From: Trifolium pratense
Lineage: Eukaryota; Streptophyta; Magnoliopsida; Fabales; Fabaceae
Direction of reading: 5' to 3'
Length of the DNA: 64,000 nt
Assembly: GCF_020283565.1 (NCBI RefSeq)
Contig: NC_060059.1
Span: 48,442,572 to 48,506,571, forward strand
Position 1 is the stretch's first letter. Each line of letters starts with the position of its first letter. Shown piece after piece: positions 34,822 to 47,189 of this stretch. Position numbers and translations under genes: made by a program. The notes below the pieces were generated by a model. It made no database searches. It had not been told where the DNA came from and worked only from the letters and a program-made list of their open reading frames with translations.

Positions 34822-37800
34822 ATGATGAAGAACGGATTAGCGGCGTACAAGATATACAGAGCTCTAAGCTACGGCGTATCACCGTTAATCCGTCTTCACT
34901 TACGGTGGCGCAGATTCCGCGGCCTTGAACACCTCCAACGATGGCCAGAACGGCTAGGTCATCCCTCTCAACCTCGACAACCAGGTCCCCTCGTATGGTT
35001 CCACGCCGTTTCATTAGGCGAAGGGATGATTGCAATTCCAGTAATCAAACACTGCATTCAGAAAATGCCTCATTTGAATATACTCTTGACCATAACCACT
35101 CTCTCTGCATTGTAATTCACTTCCCTGCTTCTTCTTTGAAGATGAATATCCATCCTTTCATTTGAAATTTCGAGAATTATTCTCTGACATTAGTTTTTGG
35201 TCTAATGCAGTGAAGTGCTAAGAAAACGGCTTCCAAGTGAAATCATTTTACAGGTACTTTGTTAGGGAATGCAATGCTTGCATGGATTAAGTAGTTTCTT
35301 CATCCACCTTCATATTTTCTCAAATGAAGTAATTAGCTTGGTCATTCTTATGATGGGTTCATACAGTTAAATGATTTTTGTCAAATTTTAGCTGTGGTGA
35401 ATCTGTGATTCATTCATATAAGTAAAACTTGTAACTTCAAAAGGTGTTATGCTTTTGTTTCATATGATTTTGTTTTGTGATATTAACTTTTACCAGCACA
35501 AATTAGCAATTAAGTAAGATTTAATACATTGTTTTGTTCTTCTGAAACTTGCAAATTTGCAGTTTTCACCAGTTGATACACCTGCTTCCATAAGTTCTTT
35601 CCTACATTATTGGAAACCAAATGCTATTGTGCTGATGGAAAGTGAACTCTGGCCAAATCTTATCATGGATGCTTCAAAAAATGGTGTAAGTCATTTATTT
35701 CTTTCTTTTTTGTTTTGTGGACTACGTCTATGAAGCACTTACTTATGGGAGACAAAAATAGTTGAATGTTTATTCATGCCACTAGAATTGGAACTGATAA
35801 GTGATAACCTACTGAATCAAATGATAGCTAAACACCAGTCATGAATCACGACTAGCTTTCTTCGTTAAAAGGAAAAATAGAAGACCAATTAATTTCCTGT
35901 TCATTCATATGCTTAACTTGTCTATAACTTATTTTACTCTTGTAGATAACACTGGCACTGTTAAATGCTCGGATTTCTGAAAAATCCTTTAATATTTGGT
36001 CAGGATCTGTGCTTCTTCCATTGATTTCATTGATGTTTTCCAAGTTTTCCTTGATTGTGCCATTGGTATGTGATCCTAGTTATTTAAATTCACAGCAATT
36101 CATGTTTTATTATGCTGTCATTGAACATTTTGATTGTCAGAGTACAGAGCAGGGTGTCCGGTTTCAGCTACTGCAAGCTCCTCCTTATATCATAAACTTT
36201 TCTGGTGATCTAAAGTATGGTATGTCATAAAGTTATTTATTCAAATCACTGAAATTGAATATATGTGTTCTTTTTCTCTCTTAATTGCTTTATTGAATTC
36301 TTAAGGAAAGCATGTTGCATAGTATACCATCATTTTGTTGCTAATATGATTACTATCATCGAACAATTTATTTTATTTTTCCGATTGTTGATTTTTTTCT
36401 CCTCAAAGTGACAAAATGGTATGTACTAATCTGGTCTTGTCACTTTCTTCATTCAGTAATAGGAGACATTGGAGTCGATGAAAGCAGCAGAAAAAGTATA
36501 GATAATCTAAGACTACAGCTTTCTCACAAGCAGGTTTGGATGGCTTCTTCCATTCATAGGGGGGAAGAAGAAAGTTAGTGCATTCTTCGTCTATACCTCC
36601 ACCATTATGCTGTAAATACATATTTGTTCTTCAGAGTCAGTTGAAATACCTGAACATTTTGATTAGCATAAGAAATGAGAGTGACATTCTTGGTTTGGGA
36701 AAATTAACATAACATACGCGGTTACTTTGAAATCATTTGCACTCGTTTTGTTATTAGTCATTATATCAACTTTTCTGTTTACTCTTAGGCCGGTAAAGAT
36801 GTCAACACATGTTTCTTACATATTCGCTATTTCCTCTGGACACGTTTGTATTTACTTCCTTTTTGCTTTCTCTGCAGTAATATTAGGAGTTCACACTGTC
36901 CTTATGCAGCTGCAACCTAATATTGTTACTATTATTGTCCCTCGGCATCCACAGCATGGACGAGAGATTGCGAAAGTCAGTTTTTGATTCCATATTCTTT
37001 CCCTTCAAAACATGTCTGTTATTAGTTATAACCGTTTTTAAGTATTGTTCTGACTTCTGACCATCCAATACAGATGCTTCCATTTTATGCATTCTCAATC
37101 ACTCTGAATATAATTCAAGCGTCGTTTTCTTATACTATTACTGTTAAAAATATGACTTCACTATTGTCAGCTTATGCAATGAAAATTCCAAGGAATTATT
37201 ATATCTCTAATGATTATATGTTTGGATACACTCATAATCTGTATGATGCTCGTACAAAATCATTTGCATACAACAGAAATGGTTTTCATACAAAATCACT
37301 GCCCTTTATAATGACCTATTCTTTTATCGCCTCTGAAAATAATTATGCTTTTACTTTGTGTAGTGCAGAAATTGGAAAGAGAAGGACATAATGTTGTTTT
37401 GAGATCACAACACGAGAGGTTTACGCCAGAAACAAATATTTATGTGGTAGACACTTTGGGTAAAAATTCTTCTTTCACTGACATGAAATTGAAATGGTCT
37501 CATACATAAAAATCAATATGTGATGTTGAACACATAGACCACGTGATTTCTTTAGCAGTTGCCATAACACCATCTTTATCACTTACTAGTCCTCTGTTTT
37601 AGTCGACAACATATTACACTCGGTTTTACTTGAGGATAAATTGATGAAGTCTGCTGAACATAGTTTTATTAGAAAATTTGCAATGCCACGTTGAACTTTA
37701 TGTAATATGGTCCGGGAAATGGCAAATGCTATTGTTATTTTTATTATCAGGGATACCATGCATGACGCATACTGTCATCCAACTTGTTTAACAGGTGAAT

Positions 37801-38343
37801 TAAGACAGTTGTACACATTAACACCAATAGCAGTGATTGGGGGTTCGTTCGTCCCTGGTTTATCTGGCCATAATATCTCAGAAGCTGCAGCAGCTGGCTG
37901 TGCTATTCTGACAGGTGCATGTTGTAACCTTTTTCTTAGTTCTTAAATCTAAAAGTATTTTATTTGCTGGAATTGACAATTGATTTCAGGTCGCCATGTT
38001 GGCCATTTCTCCCACATGGTACTGGAAATGCAACAATCGAATCCTCTGTCCGTACTTCAGGTGGTAAAGACTAAAGACATCTCATTTTCTAATTGAAATT
38101 GTTTTACCATGAAACAAATATTCTTAAACTGTGATCTTTTTCGCTTACTTCTAGGTTTCTGGAAGAGTGGAGCTTGAAAATTCTCTCATTGAGCTCTTCA
38201 CAAATACAACACTTCTTGAAACTCGTCGTAGAGCTGCAAAGGAAGCATTTTGTATGTTGTCCAGTGATATTGTTGCGAATATATGGAGTTTGCTAAATTT
38301 TCATATTTTTAGTAGATCGTTTACTGAGACGAAGCCTCATTAA
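34822..38343 (+). CDS. KDTA: 3-deoxy-D-manno-octulosonic acid (Kdo) transferase, GT30, 446 aa, 11 exons
   Basis: The family transfers Kdo from CMP-Kdo to a lipid A-type acceptor; in Arabidopsis the homologue is mitochondrial. Exons: 34822-35111, 35211-35253, 35563-35685, 35946-36065, 36141-36219, 36457-36573, 36878-36975, 37369-37459, 37795-37914, 37990-38060, 38155-38343, all GT-AG and in phase. The N-terminal domain has VWFHAVSLGEGMIAIPVI, where Glu67 is the likely catalytic base, then FSPVDTPASISSFL and ESELWPNLIMDAS. The C-terminal domain has VWMASSIHRGEEE, VPRHPQHGREIAK and GGSFVPGLSGHNISEAAAAG (CMP-Kdo site). The length is close to the Arabidopsis protein. The donor of exon 10 could lie three bases downstream (adding one Val). 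The many introns show it is a resident nuclear gene despite its bacterial family. Confidence 0.93.
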
Positions 38344-38629
38344 TATCACAGCAAAGAATATGAAGAGTGAAACTTCATAACTAGGGCATTTAACGTGAGA
38401 TAAAACTATACTCAAATTGCTACCATATTTCCCTGTAATAGTGGTCTGTTTTCTCAATAAATTGCTAGGAAAGACCAATTTAGCATAAGCAAATGTTTTT
38501 GTGTACTTGCTTAAAGGTGCTGCGTCTATTTCAAGTTACTTTCTTACTCCTGAAGTTCTATTAGTATTTCATTTGCAAGCTTGAAGAGTGTAGATGCCAG
38601 ATTTTCACTTTCATCCAAGAGCATTGTGA

Positions 38630-39050
38630 TAAGGATTTTGGGTATTATGGGGTGCCCAAATCCCTCGTTGAGTAGTATGAGATGAACAATGGAGTATTTA
38701 AGTACCACATTTTTTTCTTTTGATAGCTAGTTTTGAAGGGAAGGTTTCCCAAGTGTGTGAATATTTATCAACTGGTATCGGAGCTGGTTGTTGGCTCAAA
38801 AAGGGCTATTTATGGAAAGACTGTCTAGGAAGGTCATGCAAAGCAACTTAGACTGCAACCTGAAGTCAACTCTCGGGGAGGTGGGGGGAATGGTAGGGAC
38901 TTAAGAATTATGAGATGTCCAAGTCCCATATCGAGTCGTATGAAATGCTCAGTAGAGTATTTAAGTGAGTTCTTACCCCCTTTATGGTTAGGTTCTCCAA
39001 TTGTTTGCTTACTTACCACATTGTTGTGAAGTATTTATTTATAATTAATT
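38630..39050 (+). mobile_element. TRIM (miniature LTR retrotransposon) downstream of KDTA
   Basis: Two direct LTR-like segments (about 38636-38760 and 38905-39030) share a CCCAAATCCC / GTCCAAGTCCC block, GAGTAGTATGAGATG-type wording and GGAGTATTTAAG. Right after the first is AACTGGTATCGGAGCTGGTT, a tRNA-Met primer site. The short interior (38780-38900) has a purine-rich end. It starts about 290 bases after the KDTA stop, so it may lie in the 3' UTR or just beyond. Confidence 0.75.
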
Positions 39051-39754
39051 TTGTGCCGACAATGGTTAGTTTGTGCTTCAATAGGTCAAGTTTATGAGCT
39101 GAACAACACTCACCTCCAACTTTGGCACTTAAGTGAGGATTTCTCAAAAAAGCCCTTATGGTGGTATGCAATGTTTTTCTATGTGGCTTTGAATTTTGTG
39201 AACGAAGTACTAGAAAACTGAATGTGGCTGACTGGCTGCAACCTAGTTTGATTGAAACAATAAATCAAATTGAAGTATATCACAATCAATTTGTGCTGTA
39301 ACTGGACCTTTGGTGTATAGTCAAGTCAACTTTTGATTTATTAGATTATGGTCCTCAAAACAACTTATGACCCTGCTTTCTTTTTAATGTTCCGATACTT
39401 ATGATCCTGCATTCCACTGCTTCAAACCATTACTTAGTTGTATACTTGTGTTAATGCATCACCAGAAATTCTGTCGTATATCATATCTTTTAAAAATAGA
39501 TACATGCATCATTATATATTCACGTACATTTGAATTACACATGCTACACACACATAAAAACACACTCATACAAATTGATCTATAGAAGAAAAACAGGCAG
39601 GTAGCAGATATTACATCTGGACAATCCAAAATGATATCATTTGGAATTATAACATGGTTGTCAAGAACTACTCTTGGACAGCAGTGCATGTAATCGACTA
39701 AGGAAAATGATGGATAAAGTTGTTCTCCTTAGGCTACTACAATAACTCTTATGC
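39051..39754. other. Intergenic, tail-to-tail region between KDTA and SAUR
   Basis: No gene or repeat could be supported. Holds the 3' UTR of the SAUR gene on the minus strand. Confidence 0.5.
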
Positions 39755-40132
39755 TTAATGCTTGTAGTTGTTGCTCCTTTTTCTGTCAAAGACTTCAAGT
39801 AATGGTACAGAGTCTTTGGAAAAGCACAAATCTAGCTTTTTTGTAAGCACAGGGGAAGAGGATCGACGTGTGCGAGTTCCTCTACCAAGGGACTGAAGAA
39901 TATCTTCAAATAGGAACTCATCACAAGGTATAGCCAGAGGACCACTCTTGTTGAAGCCATGTCCTTCATATGCCTGATCAAGCAGTTGTTGAAGCAATGG
40001 GTGGTTCAGGTAGTCAGCTCTTATGACAAACCTCCTGTTTGCCTCTCCTACTATCACAGCCAAGTGGCCTCGCGGCACGTCTGATGGAAGTTTTTTGCCA
40101 CTGCAGGCATTCTTGCGCCACATGCATGCCAT
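39755..40132 (-). CDS. SAUR-type auxin-responsive protein, 125 aa
   Basis: Small auxin-up RNA proteins inhibit PP2C.D phosphatases and so raise plasma-membrane H+-ATPase activity and cell expansion, or act in related growth control. The single exon fits the family. The SAUR core runs from about residue 14 to 85: LPSDVPRGHLAVIVGEANRR, FVIRADYLNHPLLQQLLDQA, YEGHGFNKSGPLAIPCDEFL and FEDILQSLG. The C-terminal tail (86-125) is Arg/Ser/Lys-rich. The start is the first ATG of the frame (ATGGCATGCATGTGG); Met4 is an alternative. It stands alone here rather than in the tandem cluster often seen for SAURs. Confidence 0.92.
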   Translation of the reverse strand: MACMWRKNACSGKKLPSDVPRGHLAVIVGEANRRFVIRADYLNHPLLQQLLDQAYEGHGFNKSGPLAIPCDEFLFEDILQSLGRGTRTRRSSSPVLTKKLDLCFSKDSVPLLEVFDRKRSNNYKH

Positions 40133-40254
40133 GTTTTTTCTTCAGCTGCAGTGCTAATATTGAGGATATGAGGTTCTTGTGGTGGATTATACTGCAACTT
40201 AATTCAGTGCACACTCATATATTAAGCTCTTTATTCTTTCATCTGACAAGTTTT

Positions 40255-40260
40255 GAGACA
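40255..40260 (-). promoter_or_regulatory. Auxin-response-like element TGTCTC
   Basis: TGTCTC on the minus strand lies 123 bases upstream of the SAUR ATG, with a TATATGA-like box about 35 bases nearer the gene (near 40220). This spacing suits an ARF-bound promoter element; a single hexamer can arise by chance. Confidence 0.35.
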
Positions 40261-41359
40261 TCTTGTGTGCTTTGGAAAATGACTGGACAAAATCCGAAAA
40301 TGTTTTGACAAAGGTTTGGTATGGTAGTTTGCTGTAGTCCTTTCTATCTCATGCTTACATGCTATTGCTATTTGTATAACTTTATAATGCCTCTAATATG
40401 CCATTATTGAAACGAAAAGGATGTAGTTGCCCTTATTGTTGGAACAGGGGTGTCCCTGTGCAGTGCAGTGGTTGCTTATAATGCTTTTCAAGTTTTCATA
40501 ATTAAAATTTGACAAACTTTTTAGGTTTAATTGCATTTTTATTTTTAAGTTAAATATATTTTTAGGTTTAATTGACAAACTTTCCAAATTTTATTTTATC
40601 CCCTTAAAAAGGTTTGCACTTTATTCTACAAATAGTTTTAATGTCTGCCGCTAAGTTATCGTATGTTTTTGAATGATTTTTTTGCAAGCATGTTTAAAAT
40701 ATTACAATAAAAAGTTTCTCAACAAAAGTCTAAATAATAATCTCAATCATTACAAGTCCTATGGACAATAAATTTCCAAACAAATTTGGTAACTTTTACC
40801 TGATTTTTTTTAAAGCTCTACTGTCTACACCTTGTACTTGAATATTTTATATATATTTTTCCTTTTCAGAAAGAAAAAATGCTCTACCTTCTAGTTTTTG
40901 TCTTTGTATTTAAATTTATGTTCAAAACTCTTTACATTTCCTAATTTTGTACTTATGTTTGCCTAAAAGAAAGTTTGTACCTTAGGTGTCTCACTGGCTA
41001 AGTTTTACATAAGCTAATCCAAATAGGATTGATAGGGTGTTTAGGCTTCATTAAAAAAGGGTGTTTAGGTAAACAATTAAATCATGCAATTATTAAATAA
41101 AAATTATTTTCAAAAAAACAAAATTCTATATAAAACTCAAAAGAGGTGAAGCTTGGCTTTGGACAAGAGAGGAAAATGACCGGCTGGTTGGTTGGCTTGT
41201 TCCTATCAAATGAGGATCCCATGAACTTCAAAGTGGATGTTCCGATGGACTTCACATTGCCTACTCATATGACCATTTTTATTTATTTTTTATTTATTGT
41301 TGAAACATTCGTTCAATAATGACAACCATTTCACGTATATTATCATAGAATAAAATGAT
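40261..41359. other. Intergenic upstream of SAUR, no gene found
   Basis: AT-rich with a repeated TTTTTAGGTTTAATTG wording near 40521 and 40560. Nothing coding could be supported. Confidence 0.5.
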
Positions 41360-41475
41360 ACGAGTCCCCATAAATTTAAGGGATATCGTATTTTATATGC
41401 AGAGGTAGGGGTTCAAATCCCGAACATCCCATCTTTAAAGGTGGAATTCTTAGCTATTAGGTTACTTGGAAAAGA
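41360..41475 (+). mobile_element. tRNA-derived SINE (family A)
   Basis: GGGGTTCAAATCCCGAACAT is a box B region; ATCTTTAAAGGTGGAATTCT and TAGCTATTAGGTTACTTGG with an A-run form the tail, as at 29884. Confidence 0.7.
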
Positions 41476-41832
41476 AAAAAAAAAGAATAAAATAAAATAA
41501 GATGAACATTCGATACTGTATAATTTAATTTGATTTTTTGATAATCCGTATAATTTAATTTAGATGAGTATGTATCCATCATCTAATTATAAAATGGCAT
41601 GTTTTGTTTTTATATTAATTTATATTAGAATAAATTTAAATTTTCTCCATACTCCATAGTATTTAAAAATTTATTATAAAATCTTGTAAAAAGAAATTAT
41701 TATAAAATGGCATGTTTTGTTTTAATATTAATTTATATCAAAATAAATTTAAATTGTGTCCAAACTCCATAGTATTTAAAAATTTATAATAAGTTAATAG
41801 TGTATGTTCGCGCGATCTATATCAATTTTTTT

Positions 41833-41972
41833 GGTAAAAGAGATTCTGGTAATTATCTAGAGTTCGACTTCGTAAGATAAATAAAGTGTGATAAAAAATT
41901 GTTTCACTTATGAAACTCATATTCTTGCCAACAATTTATTTTAAGGAGAACTGATTAATCGTTAAGTCTAAT
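41833..41972 (-). mobile_element. tRNA-derived SINE fragment (family C)
   Basis: It has TAGAGTTCGACTTCGTAAGA, the CAACAATTTATTTTAAGGAG stretch and GATTAATCGTTAAGTC, in the family C order. Confidence 0.55.
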
Positions 41973-41998
41973 TATTTGGTCACTATTTTTTTGTGTTC

Positions 41999-42070
41999 AA
42001 CCATAGATTGAACTCGGGTTCTTCCGAACGATTTATCCTAAAAGAACTCATTAATCACTTGAACTTAAAT
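41999..42070 (-). mobile_element. 5'-end fragment of SINE family C
   Basis: ATTGAACTCGGGTTCTTCCG and ACTCATTAATCACTTGAAC correspond to the box B and box A end (minus strand) of family C. Confidence 0.5.
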
Positions 42071-42097
42071 ATCCGTTAAAAGTTCTTCTTACATTAA

Positions 42098-42257
42098 CTT
42101 CCTGGTTCCTAGTAAAGGGTGACTGGTAACTCAGAGTTCGGCCACGAGACAAGTAAAGTCTAATAAAAAATTGTTTCCATCAAAATCAAATTAAATTCGA
42201 ATTCTCTCAAACAATTTATTCTAAAGGGAATTCATTAATCACTTAGGTCTAATATCT
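42098..42257 (-). mobile_element. tRNA-derived SINE (family C)
   Basis: It has CTCAGAGTTCGGCCACGAGA, AATTCGAATTCTCTCAAACA and TTCATTAATCACTTAGG in the same order as 2012-2185. Confidence 0.6.
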
Positions 42258-42282
42258 CGATTTAATATTTTCTATTTCTTTT

Positions 42283-42435
42283 GGCTTTCACCACCAGTTT
42301 AATCTGGTTCAAGGGGTCAGTTCTACCATTATGTGGTTTCATCCCCCTCCCGATCGTAATTGTGAGAGATCGAACCGTGATCTTCTCTACCAAATTTAAC
42401 GTCAATTACAACTTAACTAACTAACGATTCGTTAA
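42283..42435 (-). mobile_element. tRNA-derived SINE (family B)
   Basis: It has CACCAGTTTAATCTGGTTCA, TCCCGATCGTAATTGTGAGA and GATCGAACCGTGATC, matching 30183-30340. Confidence 0.65.
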
Positions 42436-42639
42436 TATTTTCTATTTCTGATCTCACGCATGTTAATAAATACGATGACATGCCTCCGACAATCTAACGA
42501 ACTGTATAAATTTGCTTTATCAACTTTGAGGGGGTACTTCCAATGTATTTTTACCTTTTTTTTTTGGGTGAATTGGGAATTTTTATTTGTAAACTAATCT
42601 ATTTTTGTTGGTTTCTTTTTTTTTATTCCTAGATGATGT

Positions 42640-42758
42640 GATAATTCACTAAAATTAAACTCACATATAATTGTGAGGTCTCGGGTTCGAATCCGCATCA
42701 CGATGTTCGGGCTAACAATTTCGGCATTTTTGTCGGTTGAGCTAGAACTTATGGGACT
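42640..42758 (-). mobile_element. tRNA-derived SINE (family D)
   Basis: TCTCGGGTTCGAATCCGCAT (box B complement) and TGTCGGTTGAGCTAGAACTT (box A complement) match 31850-31980. Confidence 0.65.
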
Positions 42759-44009
42759 TTTTGTCGGTTTCTTTTAAATTGATAATGAACATTGTAATTT
42801 TATTAGTGTTTGTCTAACATGTACAATATTGCACATGTTAAAATTACGAAAAGTAATAATTTTTTTAAAAAAAACAACAATAGTATCAGTATATTAAAAA
42901 GTTATACATTTAATATAAAATGTACAAGTTTTAATACAAATTTACTGCATAGTGGAACCTACAAGGTGGATTATGCATATTCTCATAAAACCAATATGGA
43001 CTCACTCTCAAGGTCACACAATTTTCCAATTCATACGCTCATCTTGAGCTATTCGTTGAAGTGCTAACATTTTTATAGGTACCAATTTCTCACGGTGCCT
43101 AAAGCTCATCACCAATCACCATCGATGTTAACTACACGTTCAGATCATTTAATTGCTCAGATCATTTCCGCCCACGAGAGAAACTATTTAGTTGCTCAAA
43201 TCATTTCCGCCTAGCAAAAATAGTAACTGATTCATTCTTGCCCCGAACTGAATCCCAAATTTTATTCATTTTTTACATTTTTTTTAAACAAAACTAATTA
43301 TATTGATAAAAAATTGTTTTCGATTTCGTCAACGACTGCGTGAATTTGATGAGAAGATAAGGACGAAAGGACCAACGTTCATTCAGATCTAGGGTTTTTT
43401 TGTAGTTTTTTTTTTATTTGATGTTTGAAGATTGGTAGTTGTTTGATGAAGATGATGAAAAGGGGATTGAAGAAGATGAAGAAAAAGAAAATAAAAGAGT
43501 AATTTAGCCTAATTTTTAAGTTTGATAGTTGAATTATTTTAATTTGTGTTTTTAGATTTTAATTTTCTGGGTTGAAGTGTGCATTTTGAGTTTGTTTGAA
43601 GATCTGAAATTTTGTTGTTGAAGTTTATGAAAATGTTGATAAAGATGAAGAACAAATTAATGGAGAAGATGAAGGAATGAAAACAAAATTGGATGTTGGT
43701 GGTATACACCATCAGTAATAATGGACTTGTGCAAAACTAACATTTTGTTTTTGAAAAAATTGACGAAAGGAACCATTGTAATTGATGGAGATAATCATAA
43801 TGAACTTAGATGAAAAAAATTTTAAGGACCAATATGAAATCAAAAATATCACTCAACCATCAAAACTCTATAGATATTAAATGAATAAATATTAATTAAT
43901 AATATTATTTTTTTTGCTAATGTCAAGCTTCGAACCAAGTATCTCTAGGTTGCAAAGTGACTCGTCAACCAATGGGCTATCTGGGAAACAGGCATTCAAC
44001 AAGATCTGC
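42759..44009. other. Intergenic, no gene found
   Basis: A possible weak MITE lies at about 42805-43075 (ACATGT near both the left end and an internal copy). A tRNA-like remnant lies near 43925-43990 (CGAACCAAGTATCTC). The stretch 43420-43700 is purine-rich (GAAGATGA runs) without a convincing frame. Confidence 0.4.
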
Positions 44010-44640
44010 CACTGCTAATAATGTGCCGGATCTTATGGAAGTCCGAAAATGATAAAGTTTTCAATGATAATGATTGGTTGAATCGGAATTGCGTTAGCCA
44101 AATATATTATCTTCACTCTAATGTGTTGCATCTCCTCTCTATAAAGAAGACATCTACAAACCTAGTAAGCATGACACATGGTTTCCTCCTTTAGATAGTA
44201 TCATTAAAGTCAATGTTGATCGCAGCTCTTTATCTAAAACACATGGAGATTAGGTTTTGGTGACCTTATGAGGAATAATAATGGTGAGTGGTTATTGAGT
44301 TTCTCTGGTTTTTGTGGTATTACTACTTGTTTGGTGACGAAGTTATATGTCACTTTTCATGACCTTCGTATGACTTATGATGTTGGTCACTGGAATATTA
44401 TTATTGAGTCAGATTCTATGGAGGCTCTTAATTTAATCATGTTAGAGGCTCAACCCCTCCATCCTTATGCTCCGCTAATTAGTCAGCTTTATCAACTTTC
44501 CTGTCAAAATTGGGTTGTTTCTTTCCACCATACTCTACGCCAAGGAAATGAATGTGCTGATTGGCCGGCTAAACATGATGCGCCCTCTGAGATTGTACTT
44601 AAAGTATGGACCTCGCAACTGCATCATATTCTCCGTTAAG
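44010..44640 (+). pseudogene. LINE 3' fragment with RNase H-like domain
   Basis: The stretch near 44200 reads KVNVDRSSLSKTHGD, then a stop and a frameshift. The longest frame (44268-44639) carries RNNNGEWLLSFSGFCG, IIESDSMEALNLI and RQGNECADW, the order seen in RNase H-like tails of plant non-LTR elements. Upstream RILWKSENDKVFND resembles the linker between RT and RNase H. 5'-truncated and inactive. Confidence 0.8.
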
Positions 44641-45567
44641 ATGGTAGTCTTTGTTGTTTTCCCTTTTATCTTTTATTCCTTGATCAAAAAAATAGATCGC
44701 ACGTGTGAGTTGATTTTGATATAAAAATAACGTAATGTACGGCTACAAAAAATATAAATACGTTCTGTACCTTAGTAGTACCGTTTGCATCAAATATGGC
44801 AAGGCTAAAAGAGCTTAAAAAACATCGTATAGTAGTAGCCCCCCTTATGAATACACGCATTGGGAAAATTGGGACCAATTACCATGTGAATATTTATTAA
44901 CCATCACATATGTCTTCGATGATGCAAATTAGTGGCATATTATTAATTAGTACCATATTCACATTACCTAGTCAAGAACTGTCTTTAATTATTTAGTAAC
45001 AAAAGCACTTGCCATAGATGTGTTTTCTTCTTCTCATCCTAATTGTTGTTTGGTTTTGTTGGAATTATATTTATTATTAAGGACTACAAACCAATTGGAC
45101 CAATAAAAGGACATTATGCTAAACATATTAAATTTGTGAACTCTGATTCTTCCTAATCTTCATAAAGTGTTCAACATTAGTTATATATACTACTTTTTGT
45201 CTTAGATATAATAACTCTATTTTAAAAATAAAAAGACTTTTTATAAGTTTTTTTTTTGTTAAAAAAACTAGATGCTCATATTGAAATATCTATGATACAT
45301 ATATAACTCTAGTTTAATTATTTGTTAATCCTTGTGAATTAGTTAAAAGAACAATTGTATTTGGGGATGGAGTAGTAAGTAGTAACAAATAACATGTTCA
45401 GCTTGCATCTATACAAAATATATACAAATTAAATTGTTTAATTATTTTAAAAATATTTATATATTGATATTGGAATATAAGACTAAACAAAATGAGAATA
45501 GTTAGGGGTCCTTGAGATTTATTTAGGGAGAAAAAAGAAAAGAGGTTAATGGATTTACCAACTTAGT
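44641..45567. other. AT-rich intergenic, no gene found
   Basis: No coding frame or repeat end could be supported. Confidence 0.5.
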
Positions 45568-45852
45568 ACTCCCTCGTTTCAAATTGTAAGTCACTTTGAG
45601 AAAAAAATTTGTACTAAATTATAAGTCATTTTACATTATCAATGAAGCATTTAATGCTAGTTTTCCTATTATACCCTTAATTATTTATTACTCTCTCTTC
45701 TTTCAATTTTTCAATTTATCTTTCATATATCATTAATAAATGACAATTTTGTAAACTAACTCATAATTTCTCTTTTCCATACAACATTGATTACATTTCT
45801 TAATCTGTGTAATTTGCCCAAAGTGACTTACATTTTGGAATGGGGGAAGTAG
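45568..45852. mobile_element. MITE, same family as 10161-10439
   Basis: The ends ACTCCCTCGTTTCAAATTGT and the complement of ACATTTTGGAATGGGGGAAG are inverted; the interior shares ATTATACCCTTAATT and TTACATTTCTTAAT with 10161-10439. Confidence 0.75.
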
Positions 45853-45856
45853 TAAC

Positions 45857-46114
45857 TACTCCTTCCATCTCAAAATATAAGACTTTTTTAACCATTGCAC
45901 GTATATCAATACATAATTTTGATTACGATCTTTAATTGTGTATTAGTAAAAATTATAAAAATTTGATATTTAGAAAATATTTACAGAAACAAATCAAACA
46001 AGATCTTATATGATAATATATACATTTATATACTTTTAAAAAAATACGATCAAAACAAGATATATAAATAGTACATTTAGTCCAACTGAGTCTTATAAAA
46101 TGGGAAGGAAGTAG
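45857..46114. mobile_element. Stowaway-like MITE, same family as 4518-4779
   Basis: The ends ACTCCTTCCATCTCAAAATA and the complement of TTATAAAATGGGAAGGAAGT are inverted; the interior shares AATCAAACAAGATCTTATAT. It starts only 4 bases after the previous MITE. Confidence 0.75.
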
Positions 46115-46186
46115 TATATATGAAAATAGGGGTTAGGTTTGGGCAAAAACACACTTACGTGGATTTATCCATTGCTAGTCACACAC

Positions 46187-46201
46187 CCGTGCGATGCACG
46201 G
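46187..46201 (-). other. Helitron 3' terminal hairpin
   Basis: CCGTGC and GCACGG pair around GAT, 8 bases from CTAG on the minus strand. Confidence 0.7.
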
Positions 46202-46299
46202 ATGTTATGCGGTATTTTATATTATAATGTTGAAAAATCATTTATATAAATTGAAACAATAAGTATTATGAAAATTATAATAATAACATCAACAACAAC

Positions 46300-46301
46300 A
46301 A

Positions 46302-46331
<30 letters not shown>
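46300..46331. repeat. (AAT)n microsatellite
   Basis: Trinucleotide run inside the Helitron-like element. Confidence 0.85.
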
Positions 46332-46333
<2 letters not shown>

Positions 46334-47189
46334 TAATAATAAAATGATGTAAATATAAGATAGATATTAAAGATGTGTTTATACATTTCGAAAAGATTAC
46401 AATGAATCTTATTGCATCTACCAAAATATTGGTAATCCATAAATTGTCATGTCAGTATGAAAACGGTTTGTGGTCATACTCATACACTGTGCATTTGATT
46501 CTTAATTGGACACTATAATTCAATATATAGTATAAAAGATTAATTAGTGCGTATAATTTAGTAAAAACTATTATTATTAGTTGAGTGAGTGTATAATGAT
46601 AAGTCATAGATATATAAATGTAGGCATATGAAAAAGTGTATAGAGATGAAAATGATGTAAGTAGAAGTGATGTGACATTATTAAGTAGTTTAATTGGATA
46701 TAAGTGGCTGACGTGGATTAGGGTTAGATTAGTGGTTGCACAACTATTTAGGAATTATATATATAAATGTTTATACATTTAAAAAACTTATTTATACATC
46801 ACATTTGAAGTTACTTTGGTATCTTCTTCATTAACATTGATTATCAATATCTTTAACTCATTCTTCAAAATAACTATGAAAATGACAACATATAATTGAC
46901 CATGGAAAACAATCGATATTGAAACATAAGTTTTTATTTATATTATAAATCTCATTGGAGGATTCTGAGTTGGATAAACTACTTCATTATCTCTTACCAA
47001 AAAACTACTTCATTATCTATTTTTTTTACTAACATTAGAAAGTAGTCCTGACAATCGACCAACTTCTTATATTTACAAAGATTGGACAAAAAATTATTAG
47101 CAAAAACATTAACTTTTTGGAAAAAAAAAACAATAAAATACACAAAATAATAAAATGAACAAAAAAATTTAAAATGAATAATAACCCAA

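Noticed and set aside
36727..37391. Open frames of 86 and 105 codons between KDTA exons
   Set aside because: They read through introns; the family motifs and phase fix the spliced model.
34822..38343. Recent bacterial transfer or contamination for the Kdo transferase
   Set aside because: Ten in-phase GT-AG introns and plant-like length show an old resident nuclear gene.
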